A DNA stretch of 64,000 nt, from NCBI GenBank assembly GCA_030549335.1, contig CM060183.1:35772768-35836767 (forward strand). Reading direction: 5' to 3'. Shown one piece after another: positions 36,663 to 49,088 of the stretch. This DNA is from Pontederia crassipes. Taxonomy: Eukaryota; Streptophyta; Magnoliopsida; Commelinales; Pontederiaceae. The position numbers were made by a program, and so were the translations under genes. A model generated the notes under the pieces. It was not told the DNA's origin and ran no database searches. It saw nothing but the letters and a program-made list of their open reading frames with translations. The first letter of the stretch is position 1. The number at the start of each line of letters is the position of its first letter.

Positions 36663-39600
36663 CTAAAGCGTTACACCTTGAGCTCTGAAGCATAAGTAGG
36701 CAGTGAAGTGGAGGAGCCCTGCGCACAACAGTGACAGAGTCGTCATCCTCCTCGGCATCCTTCCTCCATCGCTTCTCATAAACATGGCCTCGTAGACGGG
36801 CAAGCAGTTCACCACGGCGAACCCGGACAAGAACAGCTGCACGAACATCTCGCCGCCGAACCCCTCCACCGCGGCGGCCCTCGACGCCCCTGCTAAGAAG
36901 GCGCTCAAGTTGACGACGGCCGCCGTGCCGAGCGACACGAAGAAGGGCGACTCCACGCCGAAGTCGAACACCCCGTTCTCGTATCGGGCGTTCTGCTCTT
37001 GCTCGATCACTTTGCTCGTCACGTGGAAGCCAGACGCGGACACGCCAATTTGCTTTAGCAGGAACTCGATGGATCCGAAGAGGAAGGACGTGACGCCTCT
37101 GATCATCCACATCCTCTGGTCGCTCCACCACCTCCCGATGGTTCCGCCGCCGAGTAGGAACTCCAAGAGACTGTGCCCGTAAGCAGCCAAGAACAGGTAG
37201 GCGTACAAGTAGAACCAAGGATCTGATACCTTCAGTCAGTTGAATTGTCATGTGTGGCCTGGATTATGCAGTGCAGTGCAGGGAGGAAGAGCTCTGAAAT
37301 GTAATCTATAATACAAACCTTGGGAAACAAAGGAACGTGTTGGACGAGAGCTAGAGGTGGAAGGAACCCGTAGATCACGATGGGAATGAACCAACATCCC
37401 CAATAGCAGTAGTAGGCGTAGGAGAAGCCTGTGAGCACCGAGGCCTTCATGGCGCCGTAAACGATTGGGTTGTGCCGCGCGAGACCCATCTCGAGCTGCC
37501 CCACGACCCACCTCCTCGTCTGGCTCAGGGCGTCGTTCAGGTTCTTCGGAGCGTCGCCCAGGAACGCCGGCCGCTGGGGGTCGCAGAAGACCGACCTCCA
37601 ACCTCGGCACTTCATGTGGAAGCTCGTGTGCATGTCCTCCGACAGAGATCCGTAACGGAAGCCAATCTGGAAGTTCGACATGAACGTCTCAGAATGCCGC
37701 GCGCACGCGACAAGAACAGACAAGAATCTTGAGAAGTACCTCCGAGCCCCATTTGGTGCCGAGTTCGTACGTGCAGTCGGCAACTTCCTGAGCTTTCCTC
37801 AGGTTCCACTCCGCCGATAGGGACGCAACGACAATTGCGTCCGGCGCCGGCGACGCGAGCAGGGAGGGACGCGCAAAGAAGCACCCAGTTCCGAGGTAGT
37901 TGGGCCCCTGGTGCCCGTCCATGCCCCTGTCGTTGATGCTGTAAAGGCACTTGAACTCGCTGGCGTAGATGTCGTCCTTGTTCAGCCCCTGGAAACACTG
38001 AGGGAACTGGACGTACGCCAGATTGGATGACATTGCAGGGTCCAGGAGGTAACAAAGAGCGCGCAGAGGAGACTGCGGGTCATTGCAGAACGTGTCGCAG
38101 TCCAAGGTGAGAAACACCGGGGCGTTGGTCAGGACGCCCGACACGCGCGTCTGCAGATGAGAATTTGGTCGGAAAATTTAAGTTGCTACAAAAGAAACAT
38201 TGACTTATGGATCATAGGAGTTAAACATTAAGCAGACTTATCGAACGATTCAAATGTGCATTATATGCTGTAACGCACATTGATGGAGAGGGGGAATGGA
38301 TACCAGGGCGTTGAGAGAGCCAGCCTTGAAATTGTGAGGAGCAGTGGGACGCTTCTCTCTGGAGACGTAGATGAGATTTGGCAGCGCATTGCCCCTGATG
38401 TCTGTGTCTTTCTTGCTGTCAAGTACGACCTGCACAGACCAATTTATGATATGCACAAGAAGTGAACGATTCTGTCAGCCGCTTGGCATAAATGTTTCCA
38501 ATAAAACGTGAATGAATTAGTATTTTTTTTGTCTGCAACTAATCCGGAATGCTAGGGTACGGAGGTGATGGGATAATTGAAAACAAGAGTAGAAGATCTT
38601 AATGAGATTGTAGAAAAATAGTAGAGACATATGAATTTATTCAGGTTCATTTTTGAGATTAGGACTACGTTCTGCAAAGAGATTTTATTATATCATTTAG
38701 ATTTACGGCCGCCACATATATTACATCTGAAAATAAACTATAAATAAGTCTCTCCTAAACGGGTTCAAAACTCAAATAAAATAGAGAAAAAATATAATTC
38801 GAACCACACGAGCCGACTAAACAGAAGTTTAAATCCGTCTAAATTTCGGGGGCGCTGCTCCCGAACCCCCACCCGCTCATCGGCGAGCGGGACCGCCGTC
38901 GGGGGGCGGTGCCCTCCGAACTCCCCCTTTTGTTCGTACGTCAGCACAGGTAATTGGATAATACTCAAATTCTTTTAAGCTCACGTGGACGAATCCGATG
39001 TGAAAAATAAGGGGGGCTGAAGTATACACCAACTCCAACATTCTCCTACTTGGTGGATACTTCACACCAATGAGAGTCTTACCAGCAATATCCTTCTTCA
39101 ATCCGACAGTAGCAGAGCATCATTCAAACTTTACACCTATAACAGCTTTAGTTAGAAAGTCAGAACTATTCTCTGTTGTATCAACATTTTCAAGTTGAAC
39201 ATCTTTCTTTTCCACCTTTTTTCGAATGAAATGATATTGGATGTCAATATACTTTATCGTGAGTGAAATGCAGGATTCTTAGCTAATTGAATAGCACCTT
39301 GATTATCACATCTCACCTCCATGGCACCTTACTCAAATCCGAGCTCCAAGCACAACCGTCGTAGCCATATGGTTTCTTTTGCAGCATGAGTAAGAACCAT
39401 ATATTCAGCTTTTGTAGAAGAAAGTGCTATCATGCTTTGTCTCTTGCTCATCTAACTTAGTGTAGCCTCAAATAATATAAAAATATATTTGCTAGTGGAC
39501 CGTCTACTATCAATGTCTCCACCCCAATCAGCATCTACATGGTCTAAAATATCAAACCTCTTTCCTTTTCCTGTACTTTCAAAACACAAAGCAAAATCTG

Positions 39601-42600
39601 AAGTTCTACGAAGGTACCTAAAAACTCTCTTGATAGCATTCAAGTGTTTCCTGCCTAGGTTAGACATATACTAACTCAAGACTTTCACTGCTTGGGCTAT
39701 ATCTGGACGTGTGCACACTATAGCATACATCAAGCTGTCCACTACACTTGCATATGGCACACGGTTCATCTCTTCGGCTTCTTCATCCGTCTTCGGACAT
39801 TGCTCTGCAGAAAGTTTGGTTCCTACAGACATAGGAGTACCCACTGGCTTGTAGTCCGACATGTTAAATTTCTTCAATACTTCTTTTATGTACTTCTCCT
39901 ATCCTAACCACAACTTTTGCTTCTGACAATCCCTTCTAATTTGCATACCCAAAATAAAATTCGTCGGCCACAAGTCTTTCATCTTAAATTTTTTGACCAA
40001 CAAATCATTCATTGAATTCACCATCTTCATGTTGTTTCCAATCAGCAACATGTCATCCACATACAGTGTAAAAATGATAAACTGATCTCCAACTCTCTTC
40101 ACATAAACACAATGATCAAAATCTAAACGTACAAACTTGAATTGGAGCATGTACTATCAAACTTCTAGTACCACATCCTTGGCGACTGCTTCAATTCATA
40201 TAAAGACTTATTCAATTTGCACACCAGATTCTCTTTACCTTGAACTTGAAAGCCTTCTGATTGCCTCATATATATCTCTTCCTCCAAGTCCCCACGAAGG
40301 AATGTCGTCTTTACATCCATTTGCTCTACTTCAAGATTATATGCTGCTGCCAAAGATAGAACAAATCTGATCGAAGTCATTTTCGTCACGGGAGAAAAAA
40401 TCTCGCCATAGTCGACTCCCTCAATCTAAGAGTACCCTTTAACTACTCGTCTTGTACTTCTCTACAGACCCATTCGGTTTTAGCTTTCGCTTGAACACCA
40501 ATTTGCAACCAATTGTCTTTCTATCATTGGCCAATTTACACAAGCTTCATGTTTTATTCTTATCCAGTGATTGCATCTCATCTGCCATAGCAAGCTCCCA
40601 CTGATTTGCATCATCCATATACCTTGCATCTTTTACAGAGCTAAGTTCTTCTCCGATGATGCTCAAAGCATGAAACGAACTCAGAGCACTAAGAGAGTAT
40701 CTAAGAGGTGCTTTTCTTTCTCGTATCGATTTCTTGAGAACTGGTATGATACCAACATTTGGGTCTTCATCTGAATCTACATTTTCAACTTCATTAACCG
40801 AGCCCTCTTAATCAAATTCTGGAACAGACTCAACTAAAATATCTTAAACAACCACTTTTGCAGCTTCAAAATTAAAATCTTCTTCCGAATCAGAATATTC
40901 TTCAAGCACTGCAACTTTCTTGGGTTCATCATTTTTTTGAGTCTCAACTTGGGATTGTGATTCACGGAAGACAACATCCCTGTGTATTCAATAGTCCTTG
41001 TCATTGGATTCTACAATTTATAGCCTTTGACACATTCCTTGTATCCGATAAATATGTTCTTCTCAGACTTACTGTCAAGCTTACCCCGCTTTTCCTTGGG
41101 TATATGAACATACGCGTCACATCCGAACACTCGAACATGAGACAGATTCGGCTTCTTTCCAAACATTGCCTCATAAAGCGTCTGATCCTTCACCGATGAG
41201 GTCGGTGAACGGTTCTTCAGGTAGTTTGCTGTGGCTACAGCTTCTGTCCAGAATTCTTGCCCCAATCCAGCCAAACTCAGCATGCATCTGACTTTTTTTA
41301 TGAGTGACCGATTTAACCTTTCGGCTACTCCATTCTGCTCAGGTGTATATGGTGTCTTGTCTTGCAATGCCATTGTTCATGCAGAACTGTTCCAACTTAT
41401 CTGAACAAAATTCATCTTCGTTATCTGTACGAAGGACCTTGATCTTACTGCTCAATTGGTTTTTTCACCAAAATTTTAAATTCTCGAAACTTATCGAATA
41501 TATCTGACTTATTTTTTATAAAATAAATCCAATTATATCTCGAAAGTTCATCTAAGAAACATAGTACCTGGACCCTCCAATAGATGGAGTTGAAGTTGAT
41601 CCAAAGACATCACTATAGATCAGTTCGATAATCTTCATTGTTCTTGTACCTGTATGTTGAAAACTAACTCGGTTCTCATGGAGGCAATGTTCACAGAATT
41701 CGAAGCCCACAAAACAATATGGAACTCCTTTTACTATCTGACTTGATGCTATGGTAGAAAGTTTTTTCTCACTAATATGACCTAATATCTGATGTCACAA
41801 CATAGACGTGTTGTCTTCATCTTCTTTTGTCACTTCAAAAATAAATTCGCAGTCCAAAGATATAGTCTCTCCGAGCAACTTGTACAATGTGTCATAGCGA
41901 ACCCATTGTGCAATCACAATAGACCCTCTGATCATCTTGCACGAAACCTTGTCGCAACTGAATATAACACCCGAATCAGTCATTGTACCAACAGATAACA
42001 AACTCCTGCTCATAAATGATATATGCATCATATTTGGTAGAGTCTTCATCGTGTCATCATTCATTCTCAACTTCACCCTGCCAAGTCCAACAATCTTAAC
42101 CGCAGTATCATCTCCGAGCATAACATCCCCACCATTATACTCCTCATATTTAAAAAATCAATGTCTATGAAGTGTCATGTGATACGAAGCACCAGTATCG
42201 ATGAGCCAGACATCCTTATCTGACTGTGACATACATGAAGAAGCCAAATACATATCTCCTACTTCAGCCCTCTTTTTATCCAAGGATGACTCAACTTTTT
42301 TCTTGTGAACTGGCTTATTTTTGCAATCTCGCTTCTGATGGCTCCACTCTTGACATCTCCAGTATTGCACCTTCTTATTTCTACTCTTCGAACGTCCACG
42401 AGATTTAGATATGGATCCTCTCTGATTCTGAGTCCTTTCTGGTTGCCTTCCTCTAGCCGTCAACGTCTCTTTATCAGAACTTACCGATCACTTTCTTCGT
42501 GTTTCCTCTGATAACAAGGTAGCACATATGAAAGTTCTTTATCCCCGAATCAAATTATCCCATGAATCCGACAGCGAACAGAGCAATGTTATTGTCTTAC

Positions 42601-45230
42601 CATCATCTTGAAACTTAACACCGATTGATACAAGTTGACTGATCACCGTTTTAAAGTTATAAAGATGTGTAGAGAACGAGTCACCCTCATGCATCCGAAT
42701 ATTGTACAGTTTCTTCCTCAGAAATAACTTGTTAACCAGTAACTTACTTTGATATAGGAATTCTAACTTTCTCCACAGATCTCTGGCTGTAGGTTCGCTC
42801 ATCACATTCGTAAGTATTGAATCGCGAGACAAAGTCGAATCAAACCCTTCGCCTAATCACACTCTTCAATTGTCTTTGGATCTGCTTGACTGGAGAAAAT
42901 TCCATCCGCGACCTTCGTCGCTTCCATGCCTGTCATCTCATTCTCGATTGCCGTCCAAAGATCTCGATCACAGAGGAGATCCTTCATCTTCATCCTTTAG
43001 AAATTAAACCGTATTCCATCAAATTTTTCTATCTCAATTCGTGATCCTCCTGACATTTCGAATAAACCTAACTCTTCGAACAACTTGTGCTCTGATACCA
43101 ATTGATGGGATAATTCGAGAACAATAGTAGAAGATCGCAAAGAGATTGCAGAAAAATAGAGGAGACACACGAATTTACCCAGGTTCACTTTTGAGATTAG
43201 GGCTACTTCCTATAAAGAGGTTCCAATATATCGTTTAGGTTTACAACCGCCACACAGATTATATATGAAAATAAGCTATAAATAAGCATCTCCTAAACAG
43301 GTTCAAAACTCGAACAAAACAAAGAAAAAATCTAATCCGAACCACAATGACCGACTAAACAAAAGTCCAAACTCGTCTAGGTTTCGGGGGCGCTGCTCCC
43401 GAACCCTCGCCTGCTCATCGGCGAACGAGACCGCCGTCGGAGGCGGTGCCCCCCAAACACCCCTTTTGTTCGTACGTCAGCACAGATAATTGAATAATAC
43501 TCAGATTCCTCTACACCAACTCCAATACGAGGTGAGAGGAAGAATACCTGTATGATTGAAGGATGATCCTGACGAGTAAAGCTCTGCCATCTGTTGAAAA
43601 GCTCACGTTCTTCTGGCGATAATGTTATGTCGTCGCCCACGTAGCCTCTTTCCAACACCTGCTCCACTCTCTCTTTCATGCTCTCGTACATTACCTACAA
43701 CCATTTGAGCAGCGCGAAGCTCGTCAATTGTATGCATCACATAATCTGATAATCATGCTTCGTAGAGAACATTTTTCCTGCAATTGGGTCTTGCTTTGAT
43801 TCGTTTGTTTGTAAATAGAAAACAATTGGTCATATGCTTTCAAGAAGCCTAGAAATTTTTTGGCATTTACAAAAGTATTTAAACACCTTTTGAAATTCCA
43901 ATACTTTTTTGTAATTATAAACCAATGTCCATGTGATACCTCGTGTCTTAATTAATCTCTGATTCTAGACAATTTCTGTAAAAAAAATAATCTGTCTCCT
44001 GTCTAGTAATGTTAGGACTTATTCTATTCGTCCTGTAATTTCATTTTTGGTTTATCTAAGTACATTTCCTTTTCATTATTAGAAAATATAAGAAAGATAA
44101 TAGCGGAAGAAAAAGAATAGAAACATTTTGTTCACAATAAAAAAAATTATTGAGCTAATTTCTTCAATCCAATTAATTCTGCTGACAAATGATAAAAAGC
44201 GATACTAAATAAAAAATAAATAATTTTTTTTCATCTCATCATTATAGTTAATTCTATCCAAACATAATTAAAATTAATTTATTAGGTCAACTATTCTTGA
44301 AATTGCCACAGCACCGACTCATGCACAGACGAAACAGGAATCCGACCGACAATGGGGTCCACATATTCACCAATCACTCGATTGCGGTAGAAGATTAGAT
44401 TATGGCACAAAAAAGTTGGCCTGTCTTTTTACTGTCCAGAAGTGGAATTTTCTAGGCACATTCCCCCAAAGTCATCTTCCCAAATAGTAGAAAAAAACAA
44501 ATTATATTTTAATTTATTCACAAAAAAACGAAGTCATATTTTATTTATTTATCAAACTGTTCGATAATAATAAAATATCGTGGACGAGAATTTCGATAAT
44601 AAATAAACAAATTAATGGCAAATTTGGTACCTTCATCTTCCGAGACTGCGTGCGGTCATGGCTACTCCCGCTAAAGTAGACCTCCGGCGACCTGTCGAGG
44701 ATGCCATTCTCCTTGCAGAAGGGTAACCAGTACCTCGCGAACTTCCTGGCCTCCATGAACGCGAACAGGGTCGCCGCCGAGCCGCCGTCGTCGGACACGT
44801 AAACCGAGAGCCTGTCGGCCGGGTAGTCGAACGCCATCGCCGAGAGCGCGGTGCTCGCGACACTCACCGGCGGCTCCTTGTAAGGGTCTGCGGTGCAGAC
44901 GAACACGTCGAGCGCGGGCAGGCCGCCGGGGCCGCCCACGGCCTGCAGGAGCCGGTCGGGGTACTCGGTGCGCCGCAACGGGCGCCACCGGAACGCCTGC
45001 GTGAGCGTCCACATGAAGGCGAGCACGACCTCCGCAAGGAGGACGACCGAGAAGAGGAAGCGAGGGAGAGGCGCCGGGGCCGCCGCGGCGGAGGCGGCGC
45101 GATGGTAGAAGAGCGCGGCGACGGCCTCCGCGTAGAGGAGGGCGTGGGCGCGGTTGAAGGGGGCGAGGGCGCTTACGTGAAGCGTGTTGAGGGGCTGAGG
45201 GCCGGAGACGGCGGAGTGCTCGACGGCCAT
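36663..45230 (-). CDS. cellulose synthase-like glycosyltransferase, CslG/CslJ type
   Basis: Six exons on the - strand (45230-44631, 43694-43548, 38429-38304, 38150-37740, 37666-37319, 37229-36663, stop TAG) join in phase 0 throughout to give 732 aa, the usual size for CslE/G/J proteins. Family-2 processive glycosyltransferases of this type build beta-linked wall glycans in the Golgi or plasma membrane. Landmarks are N-terminal membrane segments (about 57-80), [11 protein letters not shown] at 111, the first catalytic Asp in SDDGG (147-148), HPSIIQ at about 244, DCD at 308-310, SED at 437-439, QTRRW at 477-481, and C-terminal membrane helices from about 505 to the end. I favour CslG/CslJ from [15 protein letters not shown] and the QLEMGL block. 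ATG 45230 was chosen because the only in-frame codon upstream that could start is a GTG. Intron 2 (43547-38430) is 5.1 kb because of a retrotransposon; intron 4 is only 73 bases. Exons look intact. Confidence 0.93.
38566..39040 (-). repeat. 3' LTR of the copia element
   Basis: On the - strand it starts TGTTGGAGTTGG and ends CCCATCA. Inside is a GC-rich block (38848-38930) also found in the partner LTR. The purine tract lies immediately outside it. Confidence 0.9.
43088..43101 (-). other. primer-binding site of the copia element
   Basis: TTGGTATCAGAGC on the - strand, directly inside the 5' LTR. It is complementary to the 3' end of plant initiator tRNA-Met, the usual copia primer. Confidence 0.9.
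43103..43527 (-). repeat. 5' LTR of the copia element
   Basis: Partner of 38566-39040, with the same ends and the same GC-rich internal block. It lies only about 20 bases from exon 2 of the Csl gene (43548), so the insertion hit the extreme 5' part of intron 2. Confidence 0.9.
43695..44630 (-). other. intron 1 of the Csl gene
   Basis: 936 bases, GT-AG bounded, AT-rich. No element recognised inside. Confidence 0.8.
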
Positions 45231-45357
45231 GGCGTCCGTTCGCACGCAATGTAACTGTGCAGGCGCTTCTTGGATTCTATAAGCCCATCCGAGCGATAGC
45301 AGTGGCCAATGAGCAGATATGATATAATAGTATGATGCAAAATTAATAAATCTGAAG

Positions 45358-45914
45358 TAGGGGTGAAGTAGTTCGGGTAGTTCGGTTTTCTGTCTAAAAA
45401 AATTAATCGTTATTTTTTGTATTAATTTTTAAAATTAGAAAGATCATCTTAAAATCATTTTGAAAAAATAAAAACCACTTTTTAACGAATCAATTTTTTT
45501 GAAGCCTTACTTTTATATAATTATATTTTAAAAATATATTTAATAACTTAAAATTAATATAAAAATATTTAATTTTATATTAAATATAAAATATACTACT
45601 AAAATTTACAATTATTAAATTATAGTTTGATAATATGATAGAAAAGTATAAAATTTTATACGAAAAATATTATATCTATAATAAAAAAATTATTAACATA
45701 TGTATTGATTATATAAATAAAAAATCATAAATAAAAATCGAGCTTCACGGGCTCCTACGATTTTTTCGGATGGGGCCCTAATTTTAGCGGGTGAATTTTA
45801 ATTTATTAAAAACCGCCATAAATCATATTCGGATCCCTAATTTTCGATTTTTTTATTCGATTTTTTCCGATCGGATGGATTTTTTGGGTTGATCCGGTTT
45901 TTCTTACACCCCTA
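45358..45914. mobile_element. hAT-type MITE upstream of the Csl gene
   Basis: The ends are TAGGGGTG and CACCCCTA, the typical hAT terminal form. They are flanked by near-identical 8-bp duplications, ATCTGAAG (45350-45357) and ATATGAAG (45915-45922). The 557-bp body is AT-rich and has no transposase, so the element is non-autonomous. It lies about 130 bases upstream of the Csl start codon, within its likely promoter or 5' leader. Confidence 0.82.
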
Positions 45915-46162
45915 ATATGAAGTCTACCAAAAAGAACTAATAGATCTGAATGGATTGTAATGTATATAAAATTACATTATTATATATGAACAATAGCATA
46001 AATTATGTTGTGATAGGGGCTAAATAATATGAAATTGAACCACCAATTGGAATGCACAGGATGGTACAAGAATCATAATAATGAAACGGATGGCTTTGTT
46101 TGTATTTTACTGGTTATTATGAAAAGGAGAAGGGTTGAAATGGTGAATAGTAAGTTTTTACC

Positions 46163-47042
46163 ATCCTAATGTTCACTCTATCCCATTTTAATCTTCAAAC
46201 TTTACTTTATAACAAATCAATCTTCTAACTTATAAATTTATAAAAAAAATTCTCCTTAATTTGCAATAACAAATTTTCAATTAATGTGTTAATTATGATG
46301 TTAATGTGACACTGAACTTAATTAAAATATTATATATTAATTAAAATTAATATATAATTATTTATTATAAATAATAAAAAAATTAAGAAAAGAGAGGGGC
46401 AAAATGATGTTGGAATTATTTATAACTTTAATTGAAATAAAACGAATAATATTTATTAAATTATAAATATTCATAAGATAAATTTTAAAAAGTTTTAGGA
46501 GAGAGGGTGCAATATTTTTCTCAATTCTTATAATATTTATATATTATTTTAATAAATATATTTCATTTTGTTTAGAGTATACTAAGTTAGTGTCTTAATA
46601 AAAAAATAATATAGTATCTTTATATTTTTATGTGCCCTGATAAAAAAATAATATATAAATTTTTACTTATAAGTAAATTAAAAAAAATAAAAGAGAAAGA
46701 GATGGGGAGTTGCACCCATCCTCTGTTTCTAGATTTTACTTTTGTAATAAATATTAAATTTTATTTGTGGTCATTTAATATATAAAGTAATTTTCATTAT
46801 GACAGGATCGCATGACAACTGAATGAGATATTTGTGGAATGTTCATTTCTTTTTTAACAAATGTGTATATAATAAATAATTATATATTATTTTTAATTGA
46901 GTTTAGTGTCACATCAACATCCTAATCAAATATATTAACCTGAAAATTTGTTATTGGAAGATTTTTTTAAGTTGGGAAATTGATTTGTTACAAAATAAAA
47001 TTTGAGAATTAAAATGAGATTGAGTGAAAGTTAGGATTACTC
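46163..47042. mobile_element. long inverted-repeat element (MULE-like MITE?), arms about 180-200 bases
   Basis: The left arm (about 46163-46360) contains CATTTTAATCTTCAAACTTT, AACAAATCAATCTTC, AATAACAAATTTTCA and GTGACACTGAACT. The right arm, reverse-complemented, gives the same words in the same order with scattered changes. The roughly 500-base centre has no coding capacity. Long terminal inverted repeats suggest a Mutator-like non-autonomous element, but I did not identify a 9-bp target duplication. Confidence 0.65.
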
Positions 47043-47989
47043 TAATATTGAATGGTTTTGCAATTATTGCATAGGATAAAATTTGGCTGTAAAAATTCAG
47101 TTCTCATTTTTTTAGCATTTGTGACTAATCTACCAAAAAAATAAAATAAAAATAAATTTAAGATGTCTTAAATGCTTAAATAATATGGTAACTATCTTAT
47201 AAAACAAATAATGAAATATATGCTGTCACATTGGACAAAGGTAGCATCCAATTTTTTTACTATTTGTTCCTTATAAATATTTCAATTCTATTTGTTTGAG
47301 AAGTGATTAATAATCAAAAAATAAATTAGGGAATTCTGTTCGGTCCCATACCTGTCAAGATTCAAGAATCAAATAAACAAGGTTGTAAATAGAAAAAAAT
47401 AAACAAGTGATATAAAATGTCAAAATTATATAATATATATATATAAGGAACAAATTAATCACCTGAAGTCCTATGAAATACCAAAATAATAACAAACCAC
47501 TAAAAATCACAGTTATATGCCAAATTTTAGCAAGTTAAGAGTAATTTTTTTCTAAATTTTGTGCAATTTTTCTAGTGCCATTTAATACATTGAACTGAGT
47601 ATATGAATAGTGTATTACTTAAATTTGTTAATTTAAATTACACAAACATAAGCAGAAAAGAGTGGATGAGAGTTCTTTTTTCGTCTGCATATTTTAATAT
47701 TATTATATGGGTAAAATGGATCTCCATGTCATGTCTAGTTTGAATCATCTAAACATGTATCTAAGATTAGAAAGTCAATTATGGGTTCTAAAAAGCAAGT
47801 TCAAACTTGATGTTGGGGTTTTTTATGCATGCATTTACTTTTAATTCATGGCCGATAATATATCCAACTTCTTAAAAAAGGTATCAAATAAACTAGAATT
47901 CATAAAATTTTGAGGTAAAGTATTTTTTCATTTTTTCCTTACCTTTACAAGGGTAAAAGTTAGATTGAGGCCATTTATTGAATTTGCTT
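47043..47989. other. AT-rich intergenic DNA
   Basis: No gene or clear element recognised. Confidence 0.5.
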
Positions 47990-48105
47990 AATATTGAATA
48001 TATTTATTATTTTGAAAAAAATGAAAAAAAAAACAAGAAAAGTGATGTACCTAATAAAAATTAATGGATACAAATCCATTTGATAAATGTTTGAACAATA
48101 TTTTA
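47990..48105 (-). repeat. family R tail
   Basis: AATATATTTATTATTTTGAA, then AACAAGAAAAGTGATGTACC, then TTAATGGATACAAATCCATT, then GATAAATGTTTGAACAAT. This is one of the cleanest copies of the tail, oriented opposite to the nearby coding-like blocks. Confidence 0.7.
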
Positions 48106-48637
48106 TTAATTAAAAAAACTATGCTTGTCCTAAAAAAAGCTTTTCTTATGTGAAATATAATTATGCCGCTATTAGCACAAAATAATTTAGGCTTGTTTTT
48201 GTTTGATAGTTTTATTTGATGATAACCTATACTTCCATATGACAAAGTGGCTAGCCTAATTGCAGAAGCCAACTTTGGATTTCTTCATAACAATAAATGC
48301 AAAATTGGTGCGTGATTTGATTATAAACTATTCTATGTAACATCTTGACATAGTTCAATCTCATTATAACATATATATCATATTTCAAGAAATATTTTGT
48401 TTTTGCATGGACAGTTTTTACAAGCTTGAATTCCTTAAGGACTTTTTTTCAATAGGGCGGATCCAAGTAATTAGTTTCCCGATGGTTTGATTGCTTATTC
48501 AATGCTACTGAATATGTGAAATTGTAGTTCCAGTGTTGTTTCATTCAGTTTAGATGACAAATTATTTATTGATGTCCCATTTGTTTTCTGCTATTTTATT
48601 GTCAATACGAAAACAAACATGGAACTTAACACATACG

Positions 48638-49088
48638 ATGAAGTTTCAAGAAGTCATTGATGCCTTGGAAGCATTCTTGAGCAGCACCACCGAGAAGCTC
48701 TCTGATGAAGAGATGGAAGCATTTCTCTCTGCTCTCGTAGAGAGCATTGGTTCGGAAGTCGTGCACAAAAGGCTTGTGATGCAACCACTTCGCAGGAGAC
48801 CATTTGTATTGGAACACGATCTAGGCCTCGAAGGATTCATCAACAACATAGAAATCGGCACAACCCAAGAAGAACTCCAAGAATATTTGTCTCCTCTAGG
48901 GTGGCCATAAATGGGTTGCGGCTACTAAGAAAGGTCATATCGACTCCATCTGAAAACAGACGAATGACAATGTTAGAGGGGTTCAAGACTCGGGCGAGTA
49001 CACCATTTATTTTGATTTTCTAGGTCGTAAGGTGTCACGGGTATTGGAACATATATCAAATAGAGTAGAACCCAACAAATGTTATGAG
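48638..49088 (+). repeat. family R, best-preserved coding-like copy
   Basis: From ATG 48638 a clean 90-codon frame runs to a stop at 48908: DALEAFLSSTTEKLSDEEME, then HKRLVMQPLRRRPFVLEHD, then GLEGFINNIE and QEELQEYLSPL. Codon use is more GC-rich than the surroundings and looks protein-coding. A second open block in another frame, 48957-49088 (44 codons, GEYTIYFDFLGRKVSRV), ends at a GAG|GTACAT that could be a splice donor. I do not recognise either block. The first is homologous to broken copies elsewhere in the window; the second was seen only here. This may be a small gene, or a source gene for the family that has itself begun to decay. A copia-like or LINE domain is not visible. Confidence 0.45.

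Larger units (their letters stand above)
38566..43527 (-). mobile_element. decayed full-length Ty1/copia LTR retrotransposon inside the Csl gene's intron 2
   Basis: An element of about 5 kb in the same orientation as the host gene. It has both LTRs, a primer-binding site complementary to initiator tRNA-Met, and a purine tract (AAGTAGGAGAA) just before the 3' LTR. Read on the - strand, the internal order is gag (42.1-43.1 kb) with a zinc knuckle, protease with DTGAS, integrase (about 41.0-41.8 kb), reverse transcriptase with YVDDM (about 39.9-40.5 kb) and RNase H (about 39.4-39.7 kb). Integrase before reverse transcriptase defines copia; the sequence style is Tnt1/Tork-like. It is a fossil with roughly ten or more breaks across the reading frame. 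The LTRs are only about 85% alike by eye, suggesting an insertion several million years old. A 5-bp target duplication (GGAGG/CGAGG) is still nearly readable. Confidence 0.93.

Noticed and set aside
36568-37251. Alternative - strand frame of 227 codons over the Csl last exon
   Set aside because: It is Arg-rich and overlaps the true frame, which shows the expected Csl membrane helices.
37470-37732. Three overlapping + strand frames in the Csl gene
   Set aside because: Shadows of exon 5; Pro/Arg-rich with no conserved motif.
38840-38945. GC-rich island inside the Csl intron as a lost exon
   Set aside because: It lies within the copia LTR and recurs in the partner LTR, so it belongs to the element.
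44671-45249. Second - strand frame over Csl exon 1
   Set aside because: It is extremely Arg/Pro-rich; the neighbouring frame carries the Csl motifs.
48957-49088. Topoisomerase I fragment
   Set aside because: Only the FDFLG string fits well; the flanking residues do not align convincingly.
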